From: Paracraurococcus lichenis
GTDB lineage: Bacteria; Pseudomonadota; Alphaproteobacteria; Acetobacterales; Acetobacteraceae
DNA: 64,000 bases
Direction of reading: 5' to 3'
Assembly (NCBI RefSeq): GCF_030657435.1
Contig: NZ_JAUTWS010000006.1
Location: 1 to 64,000, forward strand
Shown here one piece after another: positions 42,416 through 50,826 of this stretch; positions within the stretch are counted from its first letter, which is position 1; each line of letters begins with the position of its first letter. The notes under the pieces were generated by a model. That model did no database searches and was not told where the DNA came from. It saw nothing but the letters and a program-made list of their open reading frames with translations. The position numbers and the translations under genes were made by a program.

Positions 42416-42735
42416 CTCGTTAGCGAATGATCTACCGGCCGCCCCGCGCGCGAACAAACCACGCCGCGGTGACGAAGGGGCGCTTATCGGCCAGACGCGG
42501 CACGTTACGCGTCACGTTCCGCGGCGCAGCATGGAATGCGGCAATCCGGGCCGCGGGAGGGCGGCGGTGGCGGCATGCGCGGGTCTCCTTCCCCGCCGAG
42601 TCTGGCCTGGGGATGTGACGGCGATGCGGCAGCCCTGGGACCCTCGCGCGAAGCACGGGCGAGCCTCACGCCCCCTTGCGCAACCGGCGCGTATCGGGCT
42701 TGCCTTTCCCCGGCTTCACTGACGGAACCGGGATC
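42416..42735. other. Divergent intergenic region before the substrate-binding-protein array
   Basis: No gene is supported in this 320-base gap; the open frames here lack codon bias continuity or a start site. A near-perfect palindrome centred on ACGCGT (ACGTTACGCGTCACGT at 42502-42517, two mismatched positions) could be an operator for either the glycan cluster or the transporter array. I see no convincing -35/-10 pair. Confidence 0.35.
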
Positions 42736-44325
42736 ATGCATCGTCGCAGCTTCCTCATCGGCGGCGCGGGAGCCGCCGCCATGCCCTTCGCCGCGCCCGC
42801 CCTGGCGCAGCCCGCCGCAAGCCGGGTGCTGAAATTCATCCCGCAGGCGGATGTGGCGGTGATCGACCCGATCCTGACCACCGCCTATGTCACCCGCCAC
42901 CACGGCTTCCTGATCTACGACACGCTCTACGGCATCGACGCGCAGTTCAAGCCGCAGCCGCAGATGGCCGAGGGCCATCTGGTCGAGGAGGAGGGCCGGC
43001 GCGTCACCATCACCCTGCGCCAGGGCCTCAAATTCCACGATGGCGAGCCGGTCCTGGCGAAGGACGCGGTCGCGAGCATCCGGCGCTGGTGGCAGCGCGA
43101 CGCCATGGGCCAGGCCCTGGCGGCGGCGACCGAGGAGCTTTCGGCGACCGGCGACCGCACCCTGGTCTTCCGGCTGAAGAAGCCCTTCGCCCTGCTCTTC
43201 GACGCGCTGGCCAAGCCCGGCAGCCCGGTCTGCTTCATCATGCCGGAACGGATCGCGCAGACCGACGCGAATACCGCCATCAAGGAGAACCTCGGCTCCG
43301 GCCCCTTCCGCTTCAAGGCGGATGAGCGGGTGCCGGGCAGCCGCCTGGTCTACGAGCGCAACCCCGACTACCTGCCGCGCCCGGGCGGCACTGCCGAATG
43401 GACCGCCGGGCCGAAGGTGGTGAATGTCGACCGGGTCGAGTGGACCGTCATCCCCGATGCCTCCACCGCCGCGGGCGCCCTGCAGTCCGGCGAGATGGAC
43501 TGGTGGGAGCAGCCGACGGCCGACCTGCTGCCGCTGCTGAAGCGCAACCGCAACGTGAAGGTCGAGACCTACGACCCCACCGGCCTGCTCGGCCTCTGCC
43601 GCTTCAACCACCTGCAGCCGCCCTTCGACAACCCGGCCATCCGCCGCGCCCTGCTCGGCGCCTGCAGCCAGGCGGACTACATGACGGCGGTGATCGGCAC
43701 CGACCCGAGCATGTGGAAGGAGAATGTCGGCTTCTTCCCGCCCGGCACGCCCTTCGCGTCCGAGGCCGGGCTCGAGCCGCTGAAGGGCAAGCGCGACTAC
43801 GACAAGGTCAAGCGCGACCTCGCCGCAGCCGGTTACAAGGGGGAGAAGGTGGTCCTCCTCTGCGCCACCGACTTCCCGTCGCTGAACGCGCTCGGGCAGG
43901 TCTGCCTCGACATGCTGCAGAAGTCGGGGATGAACGTGGACTTCGTGGCGACGGACTGGGGCAGCATCGTCACGCGGCGCGCCAACCGCAACCCGCCGGA
44001 CCAGGGCGGCTGGAACATCTTCCTCACCTTCTTCACCGGGCTCGACTTCTTCAGCCCGGCCGGCCATCTCGGCCTGCGCGGCAATGGTCTCGCGGCCTGG
44101 CCGGGCTGGCCGACCATGCCGAAGGTGGAGGAATTGCGCAGCCAGTGGTTCGACGCGCCGAACCTCGCGGAGCAGCAGCGGATCGCGCGCGAGATCCAGG
44201 TCGAGGCCTTCCGGGAAGTGCCCTACATCCCCGTCGGCAGCTACCTGCAGCCATGGGCCTACCGCACCAGCATCAGCGGCGTGCTGAACGGCATGCCGCT
44301 GTTCTGGAGCGTCCGGAAGGCCTGA
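42736..44325 (+). CDS. ABC substrate-binding protein, family 5 (array copy 1)
   Basis: This 529-residue periplasmic binding protein is of the DppA/OppA (SBP_bac_5) type. It has a twin-arginine-like leader (MHRRSFLIGGAGAAAMPFAA, ending ALAQP), then KFIPQADVAVIDPI, TLRQGLKFHDGEPVLAKDAV near residue 95 and FNHLQPPFDNPAIRRAL near 295, all family landmarks. It delivers a peptide-like or other organic ligand to the transporter encoded at 54-58 kb. It begins a run of seven paralogues. ATG 42736 is chosen since the leader starts there; the frame is open upstream. It is most like copy 2 (shared TTAYVTRHHGFL). Confidence 0.9.
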   Translation: MHRRSFLIGGAGAAAMPFAAPALAQPAASRVLKFIPQADVAVIDPILTTAYVTRHHGFLIYDTLYGIDAQFKPQPQMAEGHLVEEEGRRVTITLRQGLKFHDGEPVLAKDAVASIRRWWQRDAMGQALAAATEELSATGDRTLVFRLKKPFALLFDALAKPGSPVCFIMPERIAQTDANTAIKENLGSGPFRFKADERVPGSRLVYERNPDYLPRPGGTAEWTAGPKVVNVDRVEWTVIPDASTAAGALQSGEMDWWEQPTADLLPLLKRNRNVKVETYDPTGLLGLCRFNHLQPPFDNPAIRRALLGACSQADYMTAVIGTDPSMWKENVGFFPPGTPFASEAGLEPLKGKRDYDKVKRDLAAAGYKGEKVVLLCATDFPSLNALGQVCLDMLQKSGMNVDFVATDWGSIVTRRANRNPPDQGGWNIFLTFFTGLDFFSPAGHLGLRGNGLAAWPGWPTMPKVEELRSQWFDAPNLAEQQRIAREIQVEAFREVPYIPVGSYLQPWAYRTSISGVLNGMPLFWSVRKA

Positions 44326-44330
44326 CCCGC

Positions 44331-44372
44331 CACGGTGCCGCCGCCCCGCCTGGAAAGCGGCGGCGGCCCGTG
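44331..44372 (+). repeat. Intercistronic hairpin between array copies 1 and 2
   Basis: GCCGCCGC at 44337-44344 pairs with GCGGCGGC at 44357-44364, extended across a small bulge by CACGG/CCGTG. It lies 5 bases after the copy 1 stop and has no T tract. It could stabilise the copy 1 message or reduce read-through, giving this first gene a different expression level. Confidence 0.4.
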
Positions 44373-44407
44373 GTCTACTCCCGCCAAGGATGCCGGGAGC
44401 CTGGGCC

Positions 44408-46006
44408 ATGCTGCGACGCGATCTTCTCCTGGGCGGGGCGGGCCTTGCGCTGGCCGCCCCGCCGCTGGCCTCGCCCGGCCTGGCGCAGCCGGCCGGCACG
44501 CGGGTGCTGAAGTTCATCCCGCAATCCGACCTCGGCATCCTCGATCCGCACATCACCACCGCCTACGTCACCCGGCACCACGGCTTCCTGGTCTTCGACA
44601 CGCTCTACGGCATGGATGCAGAGTTCCGGAGCACGCCGCAGATGGCCGAGGGCCATGTGGTGGAGGAGGACGGCAGGCGCTGGACCGTCACGCTGCGGCC
44701 GGGCCTGAAGTTCCACGATGGCGAGCCGGTCCGGGCGCGGGACTGCATCGCCTCCATCCGCCGCTGGGCCGGGCGGCACCCGCTGGGGCAGGAACTCGTC
44801 GCACGGCTCGAGGAGATGTCGGCGCCGGACGACCGCCGCATCGTCTTCCGCCTGAAGCGCCCCTATCCGCTGCTGGCCGAGGCGCTGGGCAGCCTGGTGA
44901 CGCCCTGCTGCTTCATCATGCCGGAGCGGATCGCGCAGACCGATGCCTCGAAGCCGGTCACGGAGATGACCGGCAGCGGGCCCTTCCGCTTCAAGGCGGA
45001 TGAGCGGGTGCAGGGCAGCCGCTTCGTCTACGAACGCTTCGCGGACTATGCCCCGCGCGAATCCGGCACGCCGAGCTGGACCGCCGGCCCCAAGCGCGTG
45101 AACATCGACCGCGTCGAATGGATCGTGACGCCCGATCCTTCCACCGCCGCGGCGGCGCTGCAGAACGGCGAGATGGACTGGTGGGAGGTGCCGACCTCCG
45201 ACCTCATGCCGCTGCTCAAGCGCAACCGGCAGATCGTGATCGACATGCCGAACCCGACCGGGCTGCTCGGCTGGGGTCGCTTCAACCACCTGCATCCGCC
45301 CTTCGACAACCCGCGCATCCGCCGCGCGCTGATGGGCGCCGTCAGCCAGGCCGACTACATGACCGCGGTCACCGGCACCGACCGCAGCCTCTGGCGCGAC
45401 GAGGTCGGCTTCTTCCCGCCGGAGACGCCGCTGGCGAGCGATGCCGGCCTGGATGTGCTGCGCGGCCCGCGCGACTACGACCGGGTGAAGCGGGAGATCG
45501 AGGCCGCGGGCTACAAGGGCGAGAAAGTGGTGCTGCTGGCCGCGACCGACTTCCCCACGCTGAACGCGCTGGGGCAGGTCGGCAACGACATGCTGCGCCG
45601 CTGCGGCATGAACGTCGATTTCGTCGCCACGGACTGGGGCAGCGTGGTGGCGCGGCGGGCGAGCCGCGAGCCGCCGGAGAAGGGCGGCTGGAGCCTCTTC
45701 TTCACCTTCTGGACCGGGCTCGACAACATCAATCCCGGCGTCAACCAGCCGATGCGCGGCAATGGCAAGGATGGCTGGTGGGGCTGGTCGAGTTCCGAGC
45801 GGCTGGAGGCGCTCCGGCAGCGCTGGTTCGACGCGCCGGACCTGCCGGCGCAGCAGGCGGTGGCACGGGAGATGCAGGCGGTGGCCTTCGAGGAGGCGCC
45901 GACCCTGCCGCTCGGCCAGTATTTCCAGCCGACGGCCTTCCGGCGCAGCCTGGTGGACGTGCCCAAGGGCATGCCTCTGTTCTGGAGCCTGAAGAAGACC
46001 GCCTGA
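44408..46006 (+). CDS. ABC substrate-binding protein, family 5 (array copy 2)
   Basis: This 532-residue paralogue has a twin-arginine-like leader (MLRRDLLLGGAGLALAAPPL, then LAQP) and the same core: KFIPQSDLGILDPHI, LRPGLKFHDGEPVRARDCI and FNHLHPPFDNPRIRRALMG. It shares more blocks with copy 1 than with the others, for example KADERVQGSRFVYERF and YKGEKVVLLAATDFPTLNAL. The ligand is unknown. ATG 44408 is chosen at the leader. The gene follows copy 1 after 82 bases containing a hairpin and is followed by copy 3 after 13 bases. Confidence 0.9.
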   Translation: MLRRDLLLGGAGLALAAPPLASPGLAQPAGTRVLKFIPQSDLGILDPHITTAYVTRHHGFLVFDTLYGMDAEFRSTPQMAEGHVVEEDGRRWTVTLRPGLKFHDGEPVRARDCIASIRRWAGRHPLGQELVARLEEMSAPDDRRIVFRLKRPYPLLAEALGSLVTPCCFIMPERIAQTDASKPVTEMTGSGPFRFKADERVQGSRFVYERFADYAPRESGTPSWTAGPKRVNIDRVEWIVTPDPSTAAAALQNGEMDWWEVPTSDLMPLLKRNRQIVIDMPNPTGLLGWGRFNHLHPPFDNPRIRRALMGAVSQADYMTAVTGTDRSLWRDEVGFFPPETPLASDAGLDVLRGPRDYDRVKREIEAAGYKGEKVVLLAATDFPTLNALGQVGNDMLRRCGMNVDFVATDWGSVVARRASREPPEKGGWSLFFTFWTGLDNINPGVNQPMRGNGKDGWWGWSSSERLEALRQRWFDAPDLPAQQAVAREMQAVAFEEAPTLPLGQYFQPTAFRRSLVDVPKGMPLFWSLKKTA

Positions 46007-46019
46007 CCGGGAGATGGCG

Positions 46020-47600
46020 ATGCGTCGACGTGACCTGTTGGCCGGCGCCGCCGCGGCGGCGGCGCTGCCGAGCTTTGCGATCGGCCAGCAAGCGGGCAGC
46101 CGCGTGCTCAAATTCGTGCCGCAGGCCAACCTCACCAGCCTGGATCCGATCTGGACCACGGCCAATGTCACGCGCAACCATGCCTGGATGGTCCATGAAG
46201 TGCTCTACGCCGTGGACCAGCAATTCCGGCCACAGCCGCAGATGGCGGCCGGCCATGTGATGGAGGAGGACGGGCGCCTCTGCACCATCACCCTGCGGGA
46301 GGGGCTGCGCTTCCACGACGGCGAGCCGGTGCGCGGCCTGGACTGCGTCGCCTCGCTCCAGCGCTGGATGAAGCGCAACAGCCTGGGGCAGAAGCTGGCC
46401 TCGGTGCTGGAGGAGATCACCGCGCCCGACGACCGCCGCATCCGGCTGCGCCTGCGCCGTCCCTTCCCGCGGCTGCTCGAGGCGTTGGCCACGCCCTCCA
46501 ACCCCGCCGCCTTCATCATGCCGGAGCGCCTCGCCCGCACCGATGCCTTCCAGCAGGTCCGCGAGGTGGTGGGCAGCGGCCCCTACCGCTTCCTGCCACG
46601 CGAATACAACTCCGGCAGCTTCATCGCCTATGAGCGCAACCCGGACTACCGGCCGGTGGAGCAGGGCGAGCCCAGCCTGCTGGCCGGCCCCAAGCACGCG
46701 CATTTCGACCGCATCGAGTGGCACATCATCACCGATGCCGCGACCGCCGCCGGCGCGCTGCAGACCGGCGAGATCGACTGGTACGAGCAGCCGCCGCCCG
46801 AGATCCAGCAATTGCTGCGACGGAACCGGCAGATCTCGGTGGAGCCGATCGACCGGCTGAAGAATCCCGCGCTGCTGCGCTTCAACCACCTGCATCCGCC
46901 CTTCAACGACAAGCGGATGCGCCAGGCCCTGCTGCCGGCGATCAACCAGGTGGATTTCATGCAGGCGATCGTCGGCACCGACCCGTCGCTCTACGAGACC
47001 ATGGGCATCTTCACCCCCGGCACGCCGCTGGTGACGGATGCGGGGATGGAGGTGCTGACCGGCCCGCGCAGCATCGACCGCGCCAAGGCGATGCTGAAGG
47101 AGGCCGGCTACGACAACCAGCTCATCCGCCTGATCGGCCCGACCGACATCCTGGCTCCGGCGGCGCTCACCCAGGTGGCAGGCGACATGTTCCGCCGGCT
47201 CGGCGTCAATCTCGATTTCGTCCTGACGGACTGGGGCAGCGTGGTGCAGCGCCGGGCGAGCCGCGAGCCGCTGGACAAGGGCGGCTGGAGCGTCTTCCTG
47301 ACGGCCTCGGCCAGCTTCGAATATGCCGATCCCGCCAACAACTACCCGCTGCGCGGCAATGGTCTGAACGGCTGGTTCGGCTGGCCGACCATGCCGAGGC
47401 TGGAGGAACTGCGCGATGCCTGGTTCGATGCGCCGGACCTCGAGGCGCAGCGCCGCATCGCGCGCGAGATCCAGCTCACCGCGCTCGACGATCTGCCCTA
47501 TATCCCGGTCGGCGCCTATACCGCCATGACGTCGCTGCGGCGGAACCTGACGGGGCGGGTGCCCGGCTTCGCGCTGTTCTGGAACCTGAGGCGCACATGA
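46020..47600 (+). CDS. ABC substrate-binding protein, family 5 (array copy 3)
   Basis: This 526-residue paralogue has a leader MRRRDLLAGAAAAAALPSFA followed by IGQQAG. Family blocks are KFVPQANLTSLDPIWTTANV, LREGLRFHDGEPVRGLDCVA and FNHLHPPFNDKRMRQALLPA. The ligand-lobe sequence YEQPPPEIQQLLRRNRQISV differs strongly from copies 1 and 2 and is shared in outline with copy 4 (LEQMPAEIQTLLGRDRRLLL). The second ATG (46020) is chosen because GGGAG lies at good distance; ATG 46014 is too close to it. Its stop overlaps the copy 4 start (ATGA), so translation is coupled. Confidence 0.9.
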   Translation: MRRRDLLAGAAAAAALPSFAIGQQAGSRVLKFVPQANLTSLDPIWTTANVTRNHAWMVHEVLYAVDQQFRPQPQMAAGHVMEEDGRLCTITLREGLRFHDGEPVRGLDCVASLQRWMKRNSLGQKLASVLEEITAPDDRRIRLRLRRPFPRLLEALATPSNPAAFIMPERLARTDAFQQVREVVGSGPYRFLPREYNSGSFIAYERNPDYRPVEQGEPSLLAGPKHAHFDRIEWHIITDAATAAGALQTGEIDWYEQPPPEIQQLLRRNRQISVEPIDRLKNPALLRFNHLHPPFNDKRMRQALLPAINQVDFMQAIVGTDPSLYETMGIFTPGTPLVTDAGMEVLTGPRSIDRAKAMLKEAGYDNQLIRLIGPTDILAPAALTQVAGDMFRRLGVNLDFVLTDWGSVVQRRASREPLDKGGWSVFLTASASFEYADPANNYPLRGNGLNGWFGWPTMPRLEELRDAWFDAPDLEAQRRIAREIQLTALDDLPYIPVGAYTAMTSLRRNLTGRVPGFALFWNLRRT

Positions 47601-49174
47601 TCGGACGCCGCGCGCTGCTGGCCGCCGGCGGCGCGGCGCTCGCCGCCCCGGCCCATTCCCAGGCGCAGGCGCGGGTGCTGCGCTTCGTGCCGCAGGCGGA
47701 TCTCGGCGGGCTCGACCCGATCGCGATCTCCTCCAACGTCATCCGCAACCATGGCTACATGGTCTACGACACGCTCTATGGCGTGGACCACCAGTTCCGG
47801 GCGCATCCGCAGATGGCGGCCGGGCATCTGGAGGAGGAGGACGGCCGCAGCGTCACCATCACCCTCCGCGACGGGCTGAAATTCCACGATGGCGAACCGG
47901 TCCGCGCGGAGGATTGCGTCGTCTCGCTGCGGCGCTGGATGCGGCGCAGCCCCATGGGCCAGGTGCTGGCGGCGCGCACCGAGGAACTGGCGGCGCTGGA
48001 CGACCGGCGCTTCCGCTTCCGCCTGACGTCGCGCTTCCCGCTGCTGATCGACGCGCTCGCGGTGCCGTCCAACCCGCAGCCCTTCATCATGCCGGCGCGC
48101 ATCGCCGCGACCGATGCGTTCCAGCAGATCCGCGACCCGACGGGAAGCGGGCCCTTCCGCTTCGTCCTGTCGGAGTTCCGCCAGGGCGCCCGCGCGGTCT
48201 GGGAGCGCAACCCGGACTATGTCCCGAGCCCGGGCGGCGGCAGCGGCCTGACCGCCGGCCCGAAATTGGTGCATTTCGACCGCGTGGAGTGGTCCATCAT
48301 CCCCGATGCCGGCACCGCCGCGGCAGCGCTGACGGCGGGCGAGATCGACTGGCTGGAGCAGATGCCGGCCGAGATCCAGACGCTGCTCGGCCGCGACCGC
48401 CGGCTGCTGCTGGAGCCGATCGACCCGCTGCCGCTGCCCGGGCAGTTCCGCTTCAACCATCGCCAGCCGCCCTTCGACAACCCCGCGATCCGCCGCGCCT
48501 TCCTGCATGCCATCAGCCAGGAGGACTTCATGACGGCGATCGTCGGGCCCGACCCGGCGAAATACGAGACGGGCGTCGGCTTCTTCACCCCCGGCAGCCC
48601 CTATGCCAGCGACGAGGGACTCGGCCCGCTGAAGGGCCCCCGCAGCATCGAGCGGGCGAGGCAGGCGCTGAAGGAGGCGGGCTACAGGGGCGAGCCGATC
48701 CGCCTGCTGGGCACCACCGACATCGTCTCCACCACCGCCCAAGCGCAGGTCGCGGCCGACCTGTTGCGGCGGCTGGAGGTGAATGCCGATATCGTGCTGA
48801 CGGACTGGGGCACCGTCGCGCAGCGGCGGATGAACAAGGGGCCGCTCGACCAGGGCGGCTGGTCGCTGGCCTGCTTCGCCACCTCGGGCATGGACTTCAT
48901 CAACCCTGTCACGCACCTCCAGCTTCGCTCGGATGGCGATGCCGCGGCGCCCGGCTGGCCGGACCTGCCGGAGGTCGAGCGGCTGCGCGCGGCCTCGCTG
49001 GAGGCGCCGGACCTCGCCGCGCGGCAGGCGATCGCGCGACGGATCCAGGCCGCGGCTATGGAGGGCCTGCCCTATATCCCGACCGGCGCCTACTACTCGA
49101 TCACCGCCCATCGCCGGACGCTCCTCGACCGGGTGAAGGGCTTCGCCATCTTCTGGGGCATCCGGAGGGCCTGA
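47597..49174 (+). CDS. ABC substrate-binding protein, family 5 (array copy 4)
   Basis: This 525-residue paralogue has a leader with MIGRRALLAAGGAALAAPAH and a likely signal-peptidase site after SQA. It keeps RFVPQADLGGLDPIAISSNV, LRDGLKFHDGEPVRAEDCVV and FNHRQPPFDNPAIRRAFLHA. It lacks the RGNG motif found near the end of copies 1-3, having LRSDGDAAAP instead. It is closest to copy 3. The ATG overlaps the copy 3 stop by four bases, and copy 5 starts three bases after its own stop, making copies 3-5 one tight translational unit. Confidence 0.9.
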   Translation: MIGRRALLAAGGAALAAPAHSQAQARVLRFVPQADLGGLDPIAISSNVIRNHGYMVYDTLYGVDHQFRAHPQMAAGHLEEEDGRSVTITLRDGLKFHDGEPVRAEDCVVSLRRWMRRSPMGQVLAARTEELAALDDRRFRFRLTSRFPLLIDALAVPSNPQPFIMPARIAATDAFQQIRDPTGSGPFRFVLSEFRQGARAVWERNPDYVPSPGGGSGLTAGPKLVHFDRVEWSIIPDAGTAAAALTAGEIDWLEQMPAEIQTLLGRDRRLLLEPIDPLPLPGQFRFNHRQPPFDNPAIRRAFLHAISQEDFMTAIVGPDPAKYETGVGFFTPGSPYASDEGLGPLKGPRSIERARQALKEAGYRGEPIRLLGTTDIVSTTAQAQVAADLLRRLEVNADIVLTDWGTVAQRRMNKGPLDQGGWSLACFATSGMDFINPVTHLQLRSDGDAAAPGWPDLPEVERLRAASLEAPDLAARQAIARRIQAAAMEGLPYIPTGAYYSITAHRRTLLDRVKGFAIFWGIRRA

Positions 49175-49177
49175 CGC

Positions 49178-50752
49178 ATGCACCGCCGCACCCTGCTGCA
49201 GGCCCCGTTGGCCGCGGCGCTCGCCGCGCCTGCCTTCGCGCAAGGCAGTGCCGCGCGCACGCTGCGCGTGGTGCCGCAGGCCAACCTGACCAGCCTCGAT
49301 CCGGTCTGGACCACCGCCGTCGTCACCCGCAACCACGCCTTCCTGGTCTATGACCAGCTCTGCGCCCAGGATGCCAGCGGCGAGATCCGGCCGCAGATGG
49401 TGGAGGGCTGGCGCGAGGAGGAGGATGGCCTCGCCTGGACCTTCACCCTGCGGGAAGGCCTGCGCTTCCACGATGGCGAGCCGGTGCGCGCGGCGGATTG
49501 CGTCGCCAGCATCCGGCGCTGGTCGCGCCGCGATCCCTTCGCGCAGGTCCTCTGGCCCTCCGTCGCCGAGGTCACGGCGCTGGACGACCGGCGCTTCCGC
49601 ATCCGCCTGCACAAGCGCCTGCCGCTGCTGCTGATGGCGCTGGGCCAGACGCAGTTCCCCTGCTTCATCATGCCGGAGCGGATCGCCGGCACCGACGCCT
49701 TCCAGCAGGTGCGCGAAGCCATCGGCAGCGGTCCCTTCCGCTTCGTGGCGAACGAATGGAATCCCGGCCAGCGCGCGGTCTGGACCAAGTTCGACGGCTA
49801 TGTCCCGCGGCAGGAGCCGGTGGACGGCCTCGCCGGCGGCCGCGCGCCGCGCCTCGACCGCGTGGAATGGACCATCATCTCCGATCCCGCGACGGCGGCC
49901 AATGCCATGGTCACGGGCGAGCAGGACTATTGGGAATACCCGCTGCACGACCTGCTGCCGCTGCTGCGCCGCAGCCGCGAGGTGGTGGTGGAGCAGCGCC
50001 TGCTGGACGGCACCTACGGCATCTGCCGCTTCAACCACCTGCAGCCGCCCTTCGACAATCCCGCCATCCGTCGCGCCTTCGCCATGGCGGTGGATCAGCG
50101 CGACTACCTGCGCGCGGTCGCCGGCAACGAGAAGGACGGCTGGGAGGCCTGCGAGGGCGTCTTCACCTGCGGCACGCCGCTGGCGAACGAGGCCGGCAGC
50201 GACATCCTGAAGACCCGCAGCGTGGACAAGGCCCGCGCCGCGCTGAAGGAGGCCGGCTATGCCGGCGAGAAGGTGGTGCTGGTCGCGCCCGGCGACTATC
50301 CGCAGATCAACGCCCTCTCGCTCGTCACCGCCGACCTGCTGACGCGCATGGGGATGAACCTGGAACTGGTCTCCACCGACTGGGGCACGCTGGTGCAGCG
50401 CCGCGTGAGCAAGGAGCCGGTGGAGAAGGGGGGCTGGAGCATCATCCACACCACCTCCTCCGGCCAGTCGCTCTCCCTGCCGGTCTATCACCTCTTCCTG
50501 CGCGCGAATGGCGACAATGCCTGGTTCGGCTGGCCGCGCGACGCGGAGATCGAGCGGCTGCGCCAGGCCTGGATCGACGCGCCCGACCTCGCCGGGCAGA
50601 AGCGGGTCGCGGAAGCGCTGAACCGCCGCGCCATGGAGGTGCTGCCCTATATCCCGCTCGGCTTCTACTGGCAGCCCTCGGCCTGGCGGCGGACCGTGAC
50701 CGGCGCCTTCCGCGCGCCGGCGACCGTCTTCTGGAACATCGCCAAGGGTTGA
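49178..50752 (+). CDS. ABC substrate-binding protein, family 5 (array copy 5)
   Basis: This 524-residue paralogue has a leader MHRRTLLQAPLAAALAAPAF ending in AQG. Core blocks are RVVPQANLTSLDPVWTTAVV, LREGLRFHDGEPVRAADCVA and FNHLQPPFDNPAIRRAFAMA. Its lobe II differs from the rest (EYPLHDLLPLLRRSREVVVE; CEGVFTCGTPLANEAGS), with two extra cysteines, so its ligand may differ. A GGAGG site near 49165 lies before ATG 49178. Copy 6 follows after 74 bases. Confidence 0.9.
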   Translation: MHRRTLLQAPLAAALAAPAFAQGSAARTLRVVPQANLTSLDPVWTTAVVTRNHAFLVYDQLCAQDASGEIRPQMVEGWREEEDGLAWTFTLREGLRFHDGEPVRAADCVASIRRWSRRDPFAQVLWPSVAEVTALDDRRFRIRLHKRLPLLLMALGQTQFPCFIMPERIAGTDAFQQVREAIGSGPFRFVANEWNPGQRAVWTKFDGYVPRQEPVDGLAGGRAPRLDRVEWTIISDPATAANAMVTGEQDYWEYPLHDLLPLLRRSREVVVEQRLLDGTYGICRFNHLQPPFDNPAIRRAFAMAVDQRDYLRAVAGNEKDGWEACEGVFTCGTPLANEAGSDILKTRSVDKARAALKEAGYAGEKVVLVAPGDYPQINALSLVTADLLTRMGMNLELVSTDWGTLVQRRVSKEPVEKGGWSIIHTTSSGQSLSLPVYHLFLRANGDNAWFGWPRDAEIERLRQAWIDAPDLAGQKRVAEALNRRAMEVLPYIPLGFYWQPSAWRRTVTGAFRAPATVFWNIAKG

Positions 50753-50826
50753 ACCGGCGGCCCCGGCGGGGCTAGGGAACCGGTGCGCGGCGGCCGGGAC
50801 CCGCGGCGCTGCCGGAGAGAAGAACG

